Part shown: positions 9,659 to 19,700 of the stretch, one piece after another
How positions within the stretch are numbered: the stretch's first letter is position 1
Layout of the letters: the number at the start of each line of letters is the position of its first letter
From: Anseongella ginsenosidimutans
GTDB lineage: Bacteria; Bacteroidota; Bacteroidia; Sphingobacteriales; Sphingobacteriaceae
Reading direction: 5' to 3'
Assembly (NCBI RefSeq): GCF_008033235.1
Contig: NZ_CP042432.1
Location: 2,108,001-2,172,000 of the forward strand
DNA length: 64,000 nt
Notes under the pieces: model-generated
The model's input: the letters and a program-made list of their open reading frames with translations, nothing else
What the model was told of the DNA's origin: nothing
Databases searched by the model: none
Position numbers and translations under genes: made by a program

Positions 9659-10845
9659 TGAATACTAATAAAGTTTTTTTAGGGTTTCTTGGCATGCTGA
9701 TGATAGTTTCAGCCTGTAAAAAGGATCAGCATAAAATGACGCCCCTCGACAACGACGGTGCGGCGCCCGCTGCCATATCCAATGTTGAGGTGGAGAACCT
9801 GCCCGGTGCCGCCAGAATATCGTATACCTTGCCGGACGATGAGGATCTGCTCTATGTAGTGGCCGAATGCGAAACGGAGAACGGAATCAAGGAAGGAAAG
9901 GCTTCTCTTTTTGGCAATGGCTTGCTCCTGGACGGGTTTGGTGATACCAGGGAGCGGAAAGTAACCCTGTATGCCGTAGATCGCGGCGAAAATAAATCTG
10001 AACCGGTAACGGTAAACATACAACCCCTGACACCTCCCATGCAAATGATCCGTAACTCAGTAGAAGTGAACGAGGACTTTGGGGGAGTGAAGATAAATTT
10101 CAAGAATGAGCTGGAAGCGCCGGTGGTAATCAACATTCTTACCCCGGACTCTGTGGGGGAATGGTCGGAGGTGGAAACATGGTATACCAGCCAGGAAGAA
10201 GGAGCTTTTTCTATCAGGGGTTTTGAAGCAAAGAAGCGGAAGTTTGCCATTTATGTCCGCGATCAGTGGGAAAACCTTTCCGATACGCTGATCGTAGAAA
10301 AGGTTCCCTTGTTTGAAGAAGAACTGGATAAATCAAATTTCTCCCAATATAACCTGCATTCGGACGCGTCCGCGGGCTATGGCTGGGTCATGACCAGGAT
10401 GTGGGATGGCAGCGTGGACGAACCCAACGGATTTCACACCGCTCCCGGTTCTACTTTCCCTCATCATTATACGTTTGATCTTGGCGGTGTTTACCAGTTG
10501 AGCCGTTACACGATGTGGCAAAGGGGGCTTATCAGCGGCACCGATTTCTTATACGCTCACGGAAATCCAAGGCAATGGGAAATCTGGGGCGCTACCGATC
10601 CCGCATCCGACGGAAGCTGGGACGGCTGGACCAAGCTGGCGGATTGCGAATCAATTAAACCTTCCGGCTCACCGATCGGGACTGTGACAAATGAAGACAG
10701 GGAGTATGCCATGAGAGGGCATGAATTCCTTATTCCCCTGGAGGCGCCGGCCGTGCGGTATATCCGGCTTAAGATCATCAATACCTGGGGCGGGGCCTCT
10801 TATTCTCATGTTATGGAACTTTCTTTCTGGGGTGCGGGGCAATGA
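9658..10845 (+). CDS. DUF4959/DUF5126/DUF5000-type lipoprotein with discoidin-like C-terminal domain
   Basis: The protein has 395 residues. The start at 9658 is chosen because it gives a clean lipoprotein signal (LMIVSACKK); an upstream frame extension to 9583 overlaps the SusD gene. Two fibronectin-like modules follow: DUF4959-like about 30-120 (ISNVEVENLPGAARISYTLPDDEDLLYVVAEC) and DUF5126-like about 125-220. The C-terminal domain (about 235-395) resembles F5/8 type C (discoidin) carbohydrate-binding folds, with the PHHYTFDLGG and YIRLKIINTWGG strands. Such lipoproteins are usual companions of SusCD and probably bind glycans at the surface. The C-terminal half is closely similar to that of the next gene, pointing to duplication. 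Confidence 0.85.
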   Translation: MNTNKVFLGFLGMLMIVSACKKDQHKMTPLDNDGAAPAAISNVEVENLPGAARISYTLPDDEDLLYVVAECETENGIKEGKASLFGNGLLLDGFGDTRERKVTLYAVDRGENKSEPVTVNIQPLTPPMQMIRNSVEVNEDFGGVKINFKNELEAPVVINILTPDSVGEWSEVETWYTSQEEGAFSIRGFEAKKRKFAIYVRDQWENLSDTLIVEKVPLFEEELDKSNFSQYNLHSDASAGYGWVMTRMWDGSVDEPNGFHTAPGSTFPHHYTFDLGGVYQLSRYTMWQRGLISGTDFLYAHGNPRQWEIWGATDPASDGSWDGWTKLADCESIKPSGSPIGTVTNEDREYAMRGHEFLIPLEAPAVRYIRLKIINTWGGASYSHVMELSFWGAGQ

Positions 10846-10861
10846 CGTTGCTTCGCAACGG

Positions 10862-10908
10862 TTCAAAGTTTAAAGTTCAAGGGTTAAAGTTCAAAGTTTA
10901 AAGTTTTT
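10862..10908 (+). repeat. TTCAAAGTTTAAAGTT-type short direct repeats in an intergenic gap
   Basis: The gap between the two discoidin-type lipoprotein genes is built almost wholly from repeated (T)TCAAAGT and TTAAAGT units, including two copies of TTCAAAGTTTAAAGTT. It ends about 6 bp before the next start codon. It may be a slippage-prone spacer, but no role can be shown from sequence. Confidence 0.7.
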
Positions 10909-10913
10909 GATCT

Positions 10914-12152
10914 ATGCAGTTACAAAAATATAAGAAATGCGGACTGTTGTACGCTTTCTTGGTTGGTTTGGCGGGCTGCTGCCTCCTTGCCTGCAGCAAA
11001 ATGGACGATACTTATGACGAGTTCCTGGAAGGGGGTGAACGAATCTACACCGGCAGGGTTGATTCGGTAGCGGCTTATTCAGGGTACAAACGCGTGGCCC
11101 TCTCATGGCTGCTGATCTCCGACCCGAAGATTACCTATTGTAAGGTCTTATGGAACAACGGTACTGATTCCCTGCGCATACCGGTAATTCGGAGTACCGG
11201 TGTTGACACCATACACGTAGTCCTGGACAATCTTGAAGAGGGCGTGTACACATTTGATATTTATACCGGCGATGACAAAGGGCATTCCTCGCTTAAAGTA
11301 AGCGCTATTGGCCGGGCTTACGGCGACGAATACACCGGCAATATGCCGGATATGCCTTTCAGCCGCGCCAAATGGTCGGATGATAAAACGACCATCAAAT
11401 GGGGTTTCAAAGAAGGAAACGACATTCTCACCGGGGTGGAACTGAACTACACGGATCGTTCAGGCGGGGAACAGCGCATGGTGGTATTCCCGGACAGCCT
11501 TGAAACTGTTATGGAAGATTATAAAAAAGGCACGGAGTTCCGCTACCGTACCATGTACCTCCCGGATTCCACCGCTATTGATACCCTGTATACGGATTAT
11601 CTGACCGTTTCACCCCTAATAGAACATGAAATGGATAAATCCGCCTTTGCGGAATACGTCCTTCCCTCGGATGCCCCTTCGGCCTGGGGATGGCTGCTGC
11701 CAATGCTGTGGGACGGGAATATCAATGCGCCGAACGGATTCCATACGCCTTCGGATGTAGGTTTTCCTCATCATTATACCTTTGACCTGGGTAAGGAAAC
11801 TGTGCTGAGCCGTTTCAAACTCTGGCAGCGCGGCGCTGCTGCAGGTGACGGTTACCTGTACTCCGGCGGGAACCCGAAGCAATTTGAGGTCTGGGGCTCC
11901 ACCGCGCCCGCCGCCGACGGCAGCTGGGAGGGCTGGACAAAGCTCCTGGACGCTCAGTCCTTCAAACCTTCCGGCCTCCCGGTAGGGCAGCTGACGGATG
12001 AGGACAAGGCTTATGCCGCAGCCGGGGAAGAGTTTCACTTTCCGTCGAACACACCTCCCGTACGGTATATCCGTGTAAAAGTGATCAATAACTGGAGAGG
12101 CGATCCTTATTCCCACTCCAATGAGATCACGTTCTGGGAAGTGGAGAATTAA
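10914..12152 (+). CDS. DUF4998-type lipoprotein with discoidin-like C-terminal domain
   Basis: The protein has 412 residues with a lipoprotein signal (GCCLLACSKMDD). The N-terminal part (about 30-230) looks like DUF4998 (YTGRVDSVAAYSGYKRVALSWLLISDPKITYCKVLWNN), a pair of fibronectin-like folds. The C-terminal part (about 235-410) is the same discoidin-like domain as in the previous gene, with the shared stretches MWDG/LWDG, NGFHTP, FPHHYTFDLG, DGSW-GWTKL and VRYIR-K-IN-W. It is likely a surface glycan-binding lipoprotein of the second SusCD system. The start is the ATG just after the short-repeat spacer. Confidence 0.83.
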   Translation: MQLQKYKKCGLLYAFLVGLAGCCLLACSKMDDTYDEFLEGGERIYTGRVDSVAAYSGYKRVALSWLLISDPKITYCKVLWNNGTDSLRIPVIRSTGVDTIHVVLDNLEEGVYTFDIYTGDDKGHSSLKVSAIGRAYGDEYTGNMPDMPFSRAKWSDDKTTIKWGFKEGNDILTGVELNYTDRSGGEQRMVVFPDSLETVMEDYKKGTEFRYRTMYLPDSTAIDTLYTDYLTVSPLIEHEMDKSAFAEYVLPSDAPSAWGWLLPMLWDGNINAPNGFHTPSDVGFPHHYTFDLGKETVLSRFKLWQRGAAAGDGYLYSGGNPKQFEVWGSTAPAADGSWEGWTKLLDAQSFKPSGLPVGQLTDEDKAYAAAGEEFHFPSNTPPVRYIRVKVINNWRGDPYSHSNEITFWEVEN

Positions 12153-12174
12153 TATGGTTCAGTTAACTTTATGC

Positions 12175-12333
12175 ATGAAGCTGCTTAAACGAATTGCTTT
12201 ATTACGCACAATCCCCCGCTATATTCTCCTGAATGACAAAGGAGAAATTGTCAACCGGGAATTTGAACGCCCCTCCTGGGATACCTTCGTTTATGAACTG
12301 AACGAGGCAATCGAGACAGACCAGGAAAACTAA
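12175..12333 (+). pseudogene. Remnant of a TlpA/thioredoxin-like protein C-terminus
   Basis: The translation contains IPRYILLNDKGEIVNREFERPSWD followed by an amphipathic end. This is the typical C-terminal strand-helix of TlpA-family thiol-disulfide oxidoreductases, whose usual form is IPRYILIDK-G-IV-A-APRPS. The N-terminal half with the CxxC active site is absent. Upstream sequence belongs to the lipoprotein gene that ends at 12152, so this is a leftover of a lost gene rather than a working one. It could still be translated from the ATG at 12175 as a 52-residue peptide. Confidence 0.55.
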
Positions 12334-12415
12334 TTGAAATCGAGATGAAAAATATTGGCGAAAACGGATTATTATTGCAAATTTGGGCTTGTATAAAACG
12401 CAATTACTAAAGAAA

Positions 12416-13470
12416 ATGAGAAAATCCCTGTTCCCGGTACTGATGTGCTTTACCTGTGCTTTTTTTATGAATTCCTTGTCTGCCGAGGCACAATCTTCCG
12501 ATGACGGGAGCATTTTGTTGAGCGACTATGCCTACACCCGGAGGATAACCTGGTGGGAACCATTGTTATCCAGGGAGCGGAAGATGCTTCCGCGGAGGAT
12601 TTCGTGCTTCGCGGAGACAATGCCGGTAAATTCAAAATAAAAAAGGGCAACCAGCTATTTATTCGCGGCAAATATGCCAAGTCCGCTGAAAAATGGGTTG
12701 ACCTTGCCATTGGTACTGCGGACGGCCAGCTGAGTGCGGATTTCAGGATACTGAAAGATCAGTTTCATACCAATGGGGTAATTGCCCACAGGGGTGCCTG
12801 GAAAAACACAAAGGTTCCCCAGAATTCCATCGCCTCATTTGAAGAAGCGGTGAAGCTGGGATGTGAAGGGTCCGAATTCGACGTGCATCTAAGCGCGGAT
12901 TCCGTGACCATTCTTTTTCATGACCGCGACAAGGAAGGGCTCGTCATTGAGAAGACCAGCTATAAGGACCTTTCTGAAGAGAGATTGAGCAACGGAGAGG
13001 TACTTCCCGAACTTGTTGACTTTCTCAAGGCGGCAATGAATCAGAATACGACAAAGATGGTACTGGAAATCAAGCCTTCGGCCGTTAGCAAGGAACGGGG
13101 GATCGCACTGACCGAAATGGTCGTGAGGCAGGTGCGGGAAGCAAAGGCACAGGCCTGGGTGGATTACATCAGTTTCGGATATGATATTTGCCAGCGGCTG
13201 CTGGAGCTGGACCCCTATGCTAATGTGGCTTACCTGAACGGGGACAAGGCCCCCTCTGAGGTAGCTGCCGATAAGTTATTCGGCCTTGATTATAACCAGA
13301 AGGTATTCCGGGAACACCCTGACTGGATCACGGAAGCAAAGGAACAAGGGCTTACGCTCAACGTCTGGACCGTGAATAAGGCGGAAGATATGGATTGGTT
13401 CCTTGAAAAAGAATTTGATTTTATCACCACCGACGAACCTGAGTTACTGCTTGAAAAAGTGAAGAAGTAG
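12416..13470 (+). CDS. Glycerophosphodiester phosphodiesterase, reading frame broken by a -1 shift
   Basis: The GDPD domain is clear from about 12775 on. It has IAHRGAWKNTKVPQNS (catalytic HRG, metal-binding Asn/Ser), EGSEFDVHLSADSVTILFHD (metal-binding E/D and catalytic His), LEIKPS, and an end typical of the family (TVNKAEDMDWFLEKEFDFITTDEP). It cleaves glycerophosphodiesters to glycerol-3-phosphate. A signal peptide and the first mature residues (start 12416, MNSLSAEAQ) lie in another frame. The two join at a CCC run (12537-12539), where one extra C gives DYAYTPEDNLVGT and about 351 residues. GDPD genes often sit in such SusCD clusters, so it may act on glycerophosphate-decorated polymers (inference). 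Confidence 0.88.
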
Positions 13471-13516
13471 GGTTGTAAAACAAAACGGCCCTGCGAATTG
13501 TACATATAGGCATTCA

Positions 13517-15871
13517 ATGGATGTGCTATCAACACCTTTTCCAGGGCAGGTCCTGCCTCAGCTGAATTGGGAATTATCATTCAGGCCTTACCTTGATTTT
13601 ATAGAGGCGCAAATCAGCCGGAGCCGGAGTACTACCCATAAAACTTACCTGGAAGCAATTGCTGCAATTCTCCGGCAAAATCCTGTTTTGCTCGAACCGA
13701 TTGAAGATTTCAGCATTCTTGAGAATTTTTCCGAACTGGCGGAATTGATAAAGCTGAACCATGTTCAGCGGGATATCCGGGGAGAAGAACCCATGTTTGC
13801 CATAGGCACTCCCTTTCCCATGCAATTATTTTCCTATTCGGAGAATTTCCGGGCCCTGATGCTGGATGAGCAAAATATGTGTAAGTCCTGCCTTTCCTGC
13901 GAGTTTGTGGACAGTGATCACCTGCGCAAACTTTACTGGATGGTACTGGAAAAATGCTACGGGCTGGACCTGGACCAGCGCCTGCTTCCGGATACTTTTT
14001 TACGGCTGAAGGACGAAGGCAGGATGAGGCGAAAGCATTACCGTTTTTCGGTGAACCATCATTTCGTTAACCTGAGGCACAGCAGCGGCTTGCCCCCTTT
14101 GCAGCAGGAATGGATTGACTTTGCATTGGGCCTTATCCGCCATGCCGGCGATCTTAAAATACCACTGCCGCTGGAGGATTTTATTGCCGAAGGTTTCATG
14201 GTATTTACGATCCGGGATGAGACGGAAGAAATGTCTCTGCAGGAACTGCAGCGAACGATTGCCGATATGCATACGGTTCCGGAAGAAACGACCTTTACCA
14301 ATATAAAACAGGCTACCTTATCCCTGCTGGGAAAGGACGAAGTTGAACTGGGCATTTTACCCTTTATCAGGATCAATAAGCAATACAGGTACCATGCCGC
14401 GTATAACCGGTCCAGCGTGATCTTTGAATTGCTTAGCCGGGAACTTCCGGAAGAAAAGCTAAGCGATATCTTCCACAAACTTCTTAACAGGTACCTGGAG
14501 CGTAAGGAAGGCGGATGGCTTATTTACAATGACCTGGAAGAAAGCGCGGAAGAAAATGAAGTGGAACAGCTGATGAACCGCTACGGGTTTCAAAGCCTGG
14601 GTATATTCCCCGTCTGGCATCGTGAAAAATTGCTGGGCATTTTGGAAGTAGCCAGTAAAAAGCAGCAGGTGATCGATACAAAACTAACCCGGAAAATAGA
14701 GCAGGCCCTTCCCCTTTACCGGGAATTCTTAACCTACCAGACCGGCAGGCTGGCAGAACGTATGAATTCCTATATCATGCGCCGATACACGGCCATACAG
14801 CCCGCTGTGCAATGGAAGTTCAACGAGGCTGCCTGGAAGGCCTTTGCGGAAAATATCGTGGGAGCAAAAGACGGCCAGGCCGCTCCCGAGAATATCCGTT
14901 TTGAAAACCTTCATCCCTTTTATGGCGCGGTAGACGTCCGGAACTCTTCCGTGGAGCGTCTAAACGCGGTGCGGCAGGACCTGTGGTTGCAGCTGGAGTA
15001 TCTTGAAGTATTGCTGGATATTGCGGAATCCACCGCAGACGTAAAGGAGATGCAGCAAAAAGTACAGCGGTGGCAGCAATTGATCAATCTCAATATCACC
15101 CTGGAAGAGGAGGTAGACCTGCGCGATTTCCTGGAAGAAAGCGTGAGCTTTGTCAGTACGTTAAAGCAGGGAGGGCTGCTCCCCCTGGACGAGGCCCGGG
15201 ATTTCGAACAGAAAATGAAGGATGAAAGCAGCGAGTTTCATTCGGCAAGCTGGGGGTTTGAACAAAGCCTGAAGCAAGTGAATGAGTCCCTGAAGGCTTC
15301 TCTTGAACAGGCCGAAGCAACGCTGCAGGAAAGGATCCCTCATTATTTTGAAAAGTTCAAGACCGACGGCTGGGAATTCAATCTGTATGCCGGGGAAAGC
15401 ATTTCTCCCTGGCGCTCCTTTTCAGAGGAAGACGCGGATGCCGTATGTCGCTGGCAGCTGGATACCATGATCGCGATGGCGAATGCTTCCCACGCAGTAA
15501 GGCCGAAGCTATTATATCCTCTGAATACCACCCAGCTGGTTTTTGTTCATAGTAACCTGGTTGATATTAGCTACCGTTCCGATGAGCGGCGGTTCGACGT
15601 GGAAGGCGCGTACAGCATCCGGTATGAAGTAATAAAAAAGCGGATTGATAAGGTGCGTTTGCTCGGCAGCGAAGAACGGCTCACCCAACCCGGAACCATT
15701 GCCATTGTGTATGTGCATAGCCGCAACGCCGTCTATTACAGGAAGCAGCTGCGCACGCTTATCTCGGAAGGGAAGCTCTTGCCCGGCATTGAAATGCTCG
15801 ATCTTGAAGAATTGCAGGGAATCAGCGGATTGAAAGCCCTGCGCGTACGTATAAATTACCGGAAGTTATGA
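13517..15871 (+). CDS. GAF-domain protein of unknown function
   Basis: The protein has 784 residues, with no signal peptide and no membrane segment, so it is cytoplasmic. A region around residues 330-410 (LNRYLERKEGGWLIYNDLEES...FQSLGIFPVWHREKLLGILEVASKK) fits a GAF-like sensory fold. The C-terminal half has long, probably helical Glu/Gln-rich stretches (about 500-620). There is no kinase, cyclase or HTH output. It opens a five-gene run: the next gene starts inside its stop codon (ATGA). Its ligand is unknown. The neighbours, all phosphate-related, suggest a regulatory or phosphate-signalling role (weak inference). Confidence 0.75.
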   Translation: MDVLSTPFPGQVLPQLNWELSFRPYLDFIEAQISRSRSTTHKTYLEAIAAILRQNPVLLEPIEDFSILENFSELAELIKLNHVQRDIRGEEPMFAIGTPFPMQLFSYSENFRALMLDEQNMCKSCLSCEFVDSDHLRKLYWMVLEKCYGLDLDQRLLPDTFLRLKDEGRMRRKHYRFSVNHHFVNLRHSSGLPPLQQEWIDFALGLIRHAGDLKIPLPLEDFIAEGFMVFTIRDETEEMSLQELQRTIADMHTVPEETTFTNIKQATLSLLGKDEVELGILPFIRINKQYRYHAAYNRSSVIFELLSRELPEEKLSDIFHKLLNRYLERKEGGWLIYNDLEESAEENEVEQLMNRYGFQSLGIFPVWHREKLLGILEVASKKQQVIDTKLTRKIEQALPLYREFLTYQTGRLAERMNSYIMRRYTAIQPAVQWKFNEAAWKAFAENIVGAKDGQAAPENIRFENLHPFYGAVDVRNSSVERLNAVRQDLWLQLEYLEVLLDIAESTADVKEMQQKVQRWQQLINLNITLEEEVDLRDFLEESVSFVSTLKQGGLLPLDEARDFEQKMKDESSEFHSASWGFEQSLKQVNESLKASLEQAEATLQERIPHYFEKFKTDGWEFNLYAGESISPWRSFSEEDADAVCRWQLDTMIAMANASHAVRPKLLYPLNTTQLVFVHSNLVDISYRSDERRFDVEGAYSIRYEVIKKRIDKVRLLGSEERLTQPGTIAIVYVHSRNAVYYRKQLRTLISEGKLLPGIEMLDLEELQGISGLKALRVRINYRKL

Positions 15872-16698
15872 AAGCTTTATTTTTAACGCCCCTCGTGCTG
15901 GTGGCCTGCGCGGGGACTTCCTCGAAAATGCCCGCCTCCTTGCCGGAAGGCTATACATACGAAAACCTGCAGGAAATCGAACTTGAAAAGGAACTGGAAG
16001 AGATCTCCGGCATAACCTATGACGGCGGCGGATTCCTGGCCCATAACGATGAAGAAGGGATCATTTACCGGCTGGATAAGTCATACCGCATAAAAGCCTC
16101 CCTCCCCTTTGGCGAAGAAGGCGATTACGAGGAGCTGAAAAAGGTCAATGAGGCGCTGTACGTATTAAAGAGCAAGGGGCATATCTGGTCCATGGGCTAC
16201 GACGGAACAAGGCTTAACATGATACAGGAACATAAATGGCCCGGCGAAAAAGCGGAATTTGAGGCGATGTTCTATGATAAGGAGAAGCGCTCCCTGGTGC
16301 TGATCTGCAAAAATGAAAAAGGAGACAAGGAAACGCGTATCACCCGCGGCTATGCTTTTTACCCCGAAGAAAGCCGTTTTGGGAAGGAAGCTGTATTCAA
16401 TCTCGAATGGGACGAAGCCGCCCGCGTAGCCGGAACGGAAATTAAAGCGCTGCACCCTTCCGCGGCGGCCGTTCACCCGCTCACCGGTGCAATTTATATC
16501 CTTGCCTCGATAGAGAAATTATTGCTGGTGGCGGACCGGGAAGGCGGAGTAAAGGAAGTCCACCGGCTCGGCAAGGAACTATTTGCCCAGCCGGAGGGAA
16601 TTACTTTTGACGAGGCCGGGAACCTGTATATTAGCAATGAAGCGGGTGATGCCGGAGCAGCCACGCTCCTGGCCTTTTCTTACCAGGCGGCTAATTGA
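15868..16698 (+). CDS. SdiA-regulated-like (YjiK-type) beta-propeller lipoprotein
   Basis: The protein has 276 residues with a short lipoprotein signal (LVLVACAG, Cys14). Repeated motifs such as LEEISGITYDGGGFLAHNDEEGIIYRL and FAQPEGITFDEAGNLYISNEAG are typical of the SdiA-regulated/YjiK family, an NHL- or SMP30-like propeller. It overlaps the GAF gene by 4 bp (ATGA), so the two are translationally coupled, and the next gene starts 8 bp later. The function of this family is not established. A role in sensing or holding a ligand at the periplasmic face is possible. Confidence 0.8.
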   Translation: MKALFLTPLVLVACAGTSSKMPASLPEGYTYENLQEIELEKELEEISGITYDGGGFLAHNDEEGIIYRLDKSYRIKASLPFGEEGDYEELKKVNEALYVLKSKGHIWSMGYDGTRLNMIQEHKWPGEKAEFEAMFYDKEKRSLVLICKNEKGDKETRITRGYAFYPEESRFGKEAVFNLEWDEAARVAGTEIKALHPSAAAVHPLTGAIYILASIEKLLLVADREGGVKEVHRLGKELFAQPEGITFDEAGNLYISNEAGDAGAATLLAFSYQAAN

Positions 16699-16706
16699 TC
16701 AATATC

Positions 16707-19700
16707 ATGCCATTCTCCAGCAAGCTCCGTATCGTTTTCCTGGTATTGACAGCAATGTTCGTTGCTGCTTCTCTCTCCGCGCAGGAAAGGAACGCGGGGC
16801 CGCGTCAGCGGGTAATACTGATAGGGGATGCCGGGCGTTTGCTGAACGGAAGGGCGATCGTTCCGGAAGCTGCCGCCAGCATGATAAACCCGGGCGACAG
16901 CCGGGTGACCGTCGTTTTCCTGGGTGATAATGTATACGATAAAGGCTTACCCGGCGAAGAAGACAAAAACTATTCGGAAAGCGTGCATATCCTGCAGCGG
17001 CAATTAGCTCCCTTTGAGGGTTATAAGGCGGCTGTTTATATGATTCCCGGGAATCATGACTGGCAAAAGGGCGGCCCGCTTGGCTGGGACCGTATTAAAA
17101 GGCAGGCCGCCTGGGTGGATAGCCTCCCCGGAGACCGGGTAGTTTTTTTACCGCAGGGAGGCTGTCCCGGCCCGGAAGAAATAACGCTGGGTGATAGTGT
17201 TGTCCTGGTGATCGTGGATACGCAATGGTGGCTGCATCCTTTTGAAAAGCCGGGAGAGGACAGCGATTGCGACTGCAAGAACCGGGAAGAAGTGCTGGCG
17301 GCGCTGGAAGACATTGCCTGGCGCAACCGGCATAAGAAAATAGTTTTCGCAGCGCATCATGCTTTCCGCACTCATGGTATCCACGGCGGGTATTTCACCT
17401 TAAAACAGCATATTTTCCCCTTAACCGACCTCCATCCGGACTGGTATTTCCCACTGCCCCTGGTTGGCTCCATTTACCCGCTTAGCAGGGGTGTGTTCGG
17501 CGATATCCAGGACCTGCAGCATCCCGAGTACCGGTATATGGTGAAGTCTATGGAAGAAGCAATGGAAGCGGCAGAGGATGTCACCTGGGTAGGCGGGCAT
17601 GATCATGCCCTGCAGCTTCTGCGGGACAAGGAGCGATATTATATCGTCAGCGGCTCGGGTATCAATATGGAACGGGTAAGAACCGCTTCCAATACCTTGT
17701 TTGCTTCCGGGAAGAGAGGATTTGCAGAGATCCTGTTTTTGGAGAACGGGAATAAGGAAATCCGTTTCTTTGAAGTAGATACGGCCGGGAATGCCCGTCT
17801 GGCTTTCAAAAAGGAACTGCCGGCAGGAGCCCGCCCGGCGGAAGCTGAGCTTGCAGGGGGGACCAGCTTGCGGCGGAAGCTGCGCCAGCGGCCGGCGATG
17901 GGGCAGGAGTCCCCGGGACGAAAGACCAGCTTGCAACGAAAGATGTGCCAGCGGCGGACGGTGTGGCCGGAGCCCGCCCGGCGGAAGAGCCTGTGCCAGT
18001 CCGGTCAAAAAAGGCATCCCGGGACAGTATTACCGTGGCCATTGCTCCTGAGTACGATGAAGCGGGGGAAATGCACCGGTTTTTTTTCGGTCAGAATTAT
18101 CGCCGGCTCTGGGCCACTCCCGTTAAAATGCGGGTTTTCCGGCTTGAAGAAGAAATGGGAGGGCTGGAAATTGTAAAAAAGGGAGGCGGGCAGCAGACAC
18201 TTTCCCTGCGGCTGGCGGATAGTTCGGGAAAGGAATGGAACCTCCGGACCGTCCAGAAGAACCCTGAAAAGGCGCTTCCGCCCAGGTTAAGGGCCACCGT
18301 TGCGGAAAAGATTGTCCAGGACCAGATATCGGCCGCCCATCCCTTTGGTGCGCTGGCGGTGCCAACCGTTGCCGGGGCCCTGGATATTCCTCATGCCAGG
18401 CCGGAACTGGTGTACCTGCCCGATGATCCTGCGCTGGGAATGTACCAGGAAGATTTTGCGAATGCGGTATATACCTTTGAAGAGCGGGAGCCTATACCGG
18501 ATGATACTAAAAGCACGACTTCTGTCCTGGAAAAGCTGCAAGAGGACAACGATCACGTCATAGATGAAAAAGCCGTATTGAAGGCCCGCCTGCTGGACCT
18601 GCTGATCGGCGACTGGGACCGGCACGAAGATCAATGGCGATGGGGAAAGGTTGACAAGGAACACGGTAATATTTATTACCCGATCCCCCGCGACCGGGAC
18701 CAGGTTTTTTTTACCAATAGCGGCCTGTTCCCGGGAATTGCCGCGCGAAAGTGGGCCATGCCCAAGTTCCAGGGGTTTAAGCCGTCTATACGCGATGTGA
18801 ACGGCTTTATGTTCAATGCGCGTTATTTTGACCGCCTGTTCCTGCATGAACTGGAAGAAGAGACCTGGCAGGAAACTGCTTCCCTGGTACAGGAAACGCT
18901 TACCGACCGGCTGCTGGATTCGGCATTACACCAGATGCCCGACACTATCTACCGGCTTTCGGGCCGAAAGATTCTCCATACCCTGAAAGCAAGAAGGGAT
19001 CACCTGAAGCAGGACGCCCTGGATTATTATCACTTCCTGGCCAGGGCCGTAGATATTCCCGGTTCGGACCAGCCTGATCTTTTCCAGGTTTCCCTCGAGA
19101 AAGATGGCCGCGTAAAAGTAAGGGGAAGCAAAGTGGAAAAACGGGAACGGGTATTTTATGAACGCAGCTTTTACCCGGCCGTCACGAAGGAGGTCAGGAT
19201 CTACGGCCGGGATGATGAAGATGTGTTTGAGGTGAGCGGCGCCGGTCATTCCCCGATAAAAATACGGATGATCGGCGGCTCCGGGACCGATATTTTCCGG
19301 GTGGGAGAAGAGGTGAAAGGGAAAGGCCGCCTGTTTATTTATGACCGTTCCGACCTTGAAAATACTTTTCCTCCCCGCGGTAAAGCAGTCCTGAGGACGT
19401 CTGAAGAGGCCGCGGTAAATGAATACGATCCGCAGAGCTTTCAGTACGACCGGCTGATGCCCTTATTGACCGCAGGCTACAACCTGGACGATGGGGTTTT
19501 CCTGGGCGCTGGTTTTCAATATATTCACCATGCGTTTCGCAAGGAACCCTACGCTTCCAGGAATAAATTAATGGTTGGCCACGCATTGGCTACCAGCGCC
19601 TGGTTTTTGGATTACGAAGGGGAGTTCATGCAGCTGCTGGGGAACATGGACCTGCTCGCGGACCTGGAGGCGAAAGCCCCCCATAACACGACTAATTTCT

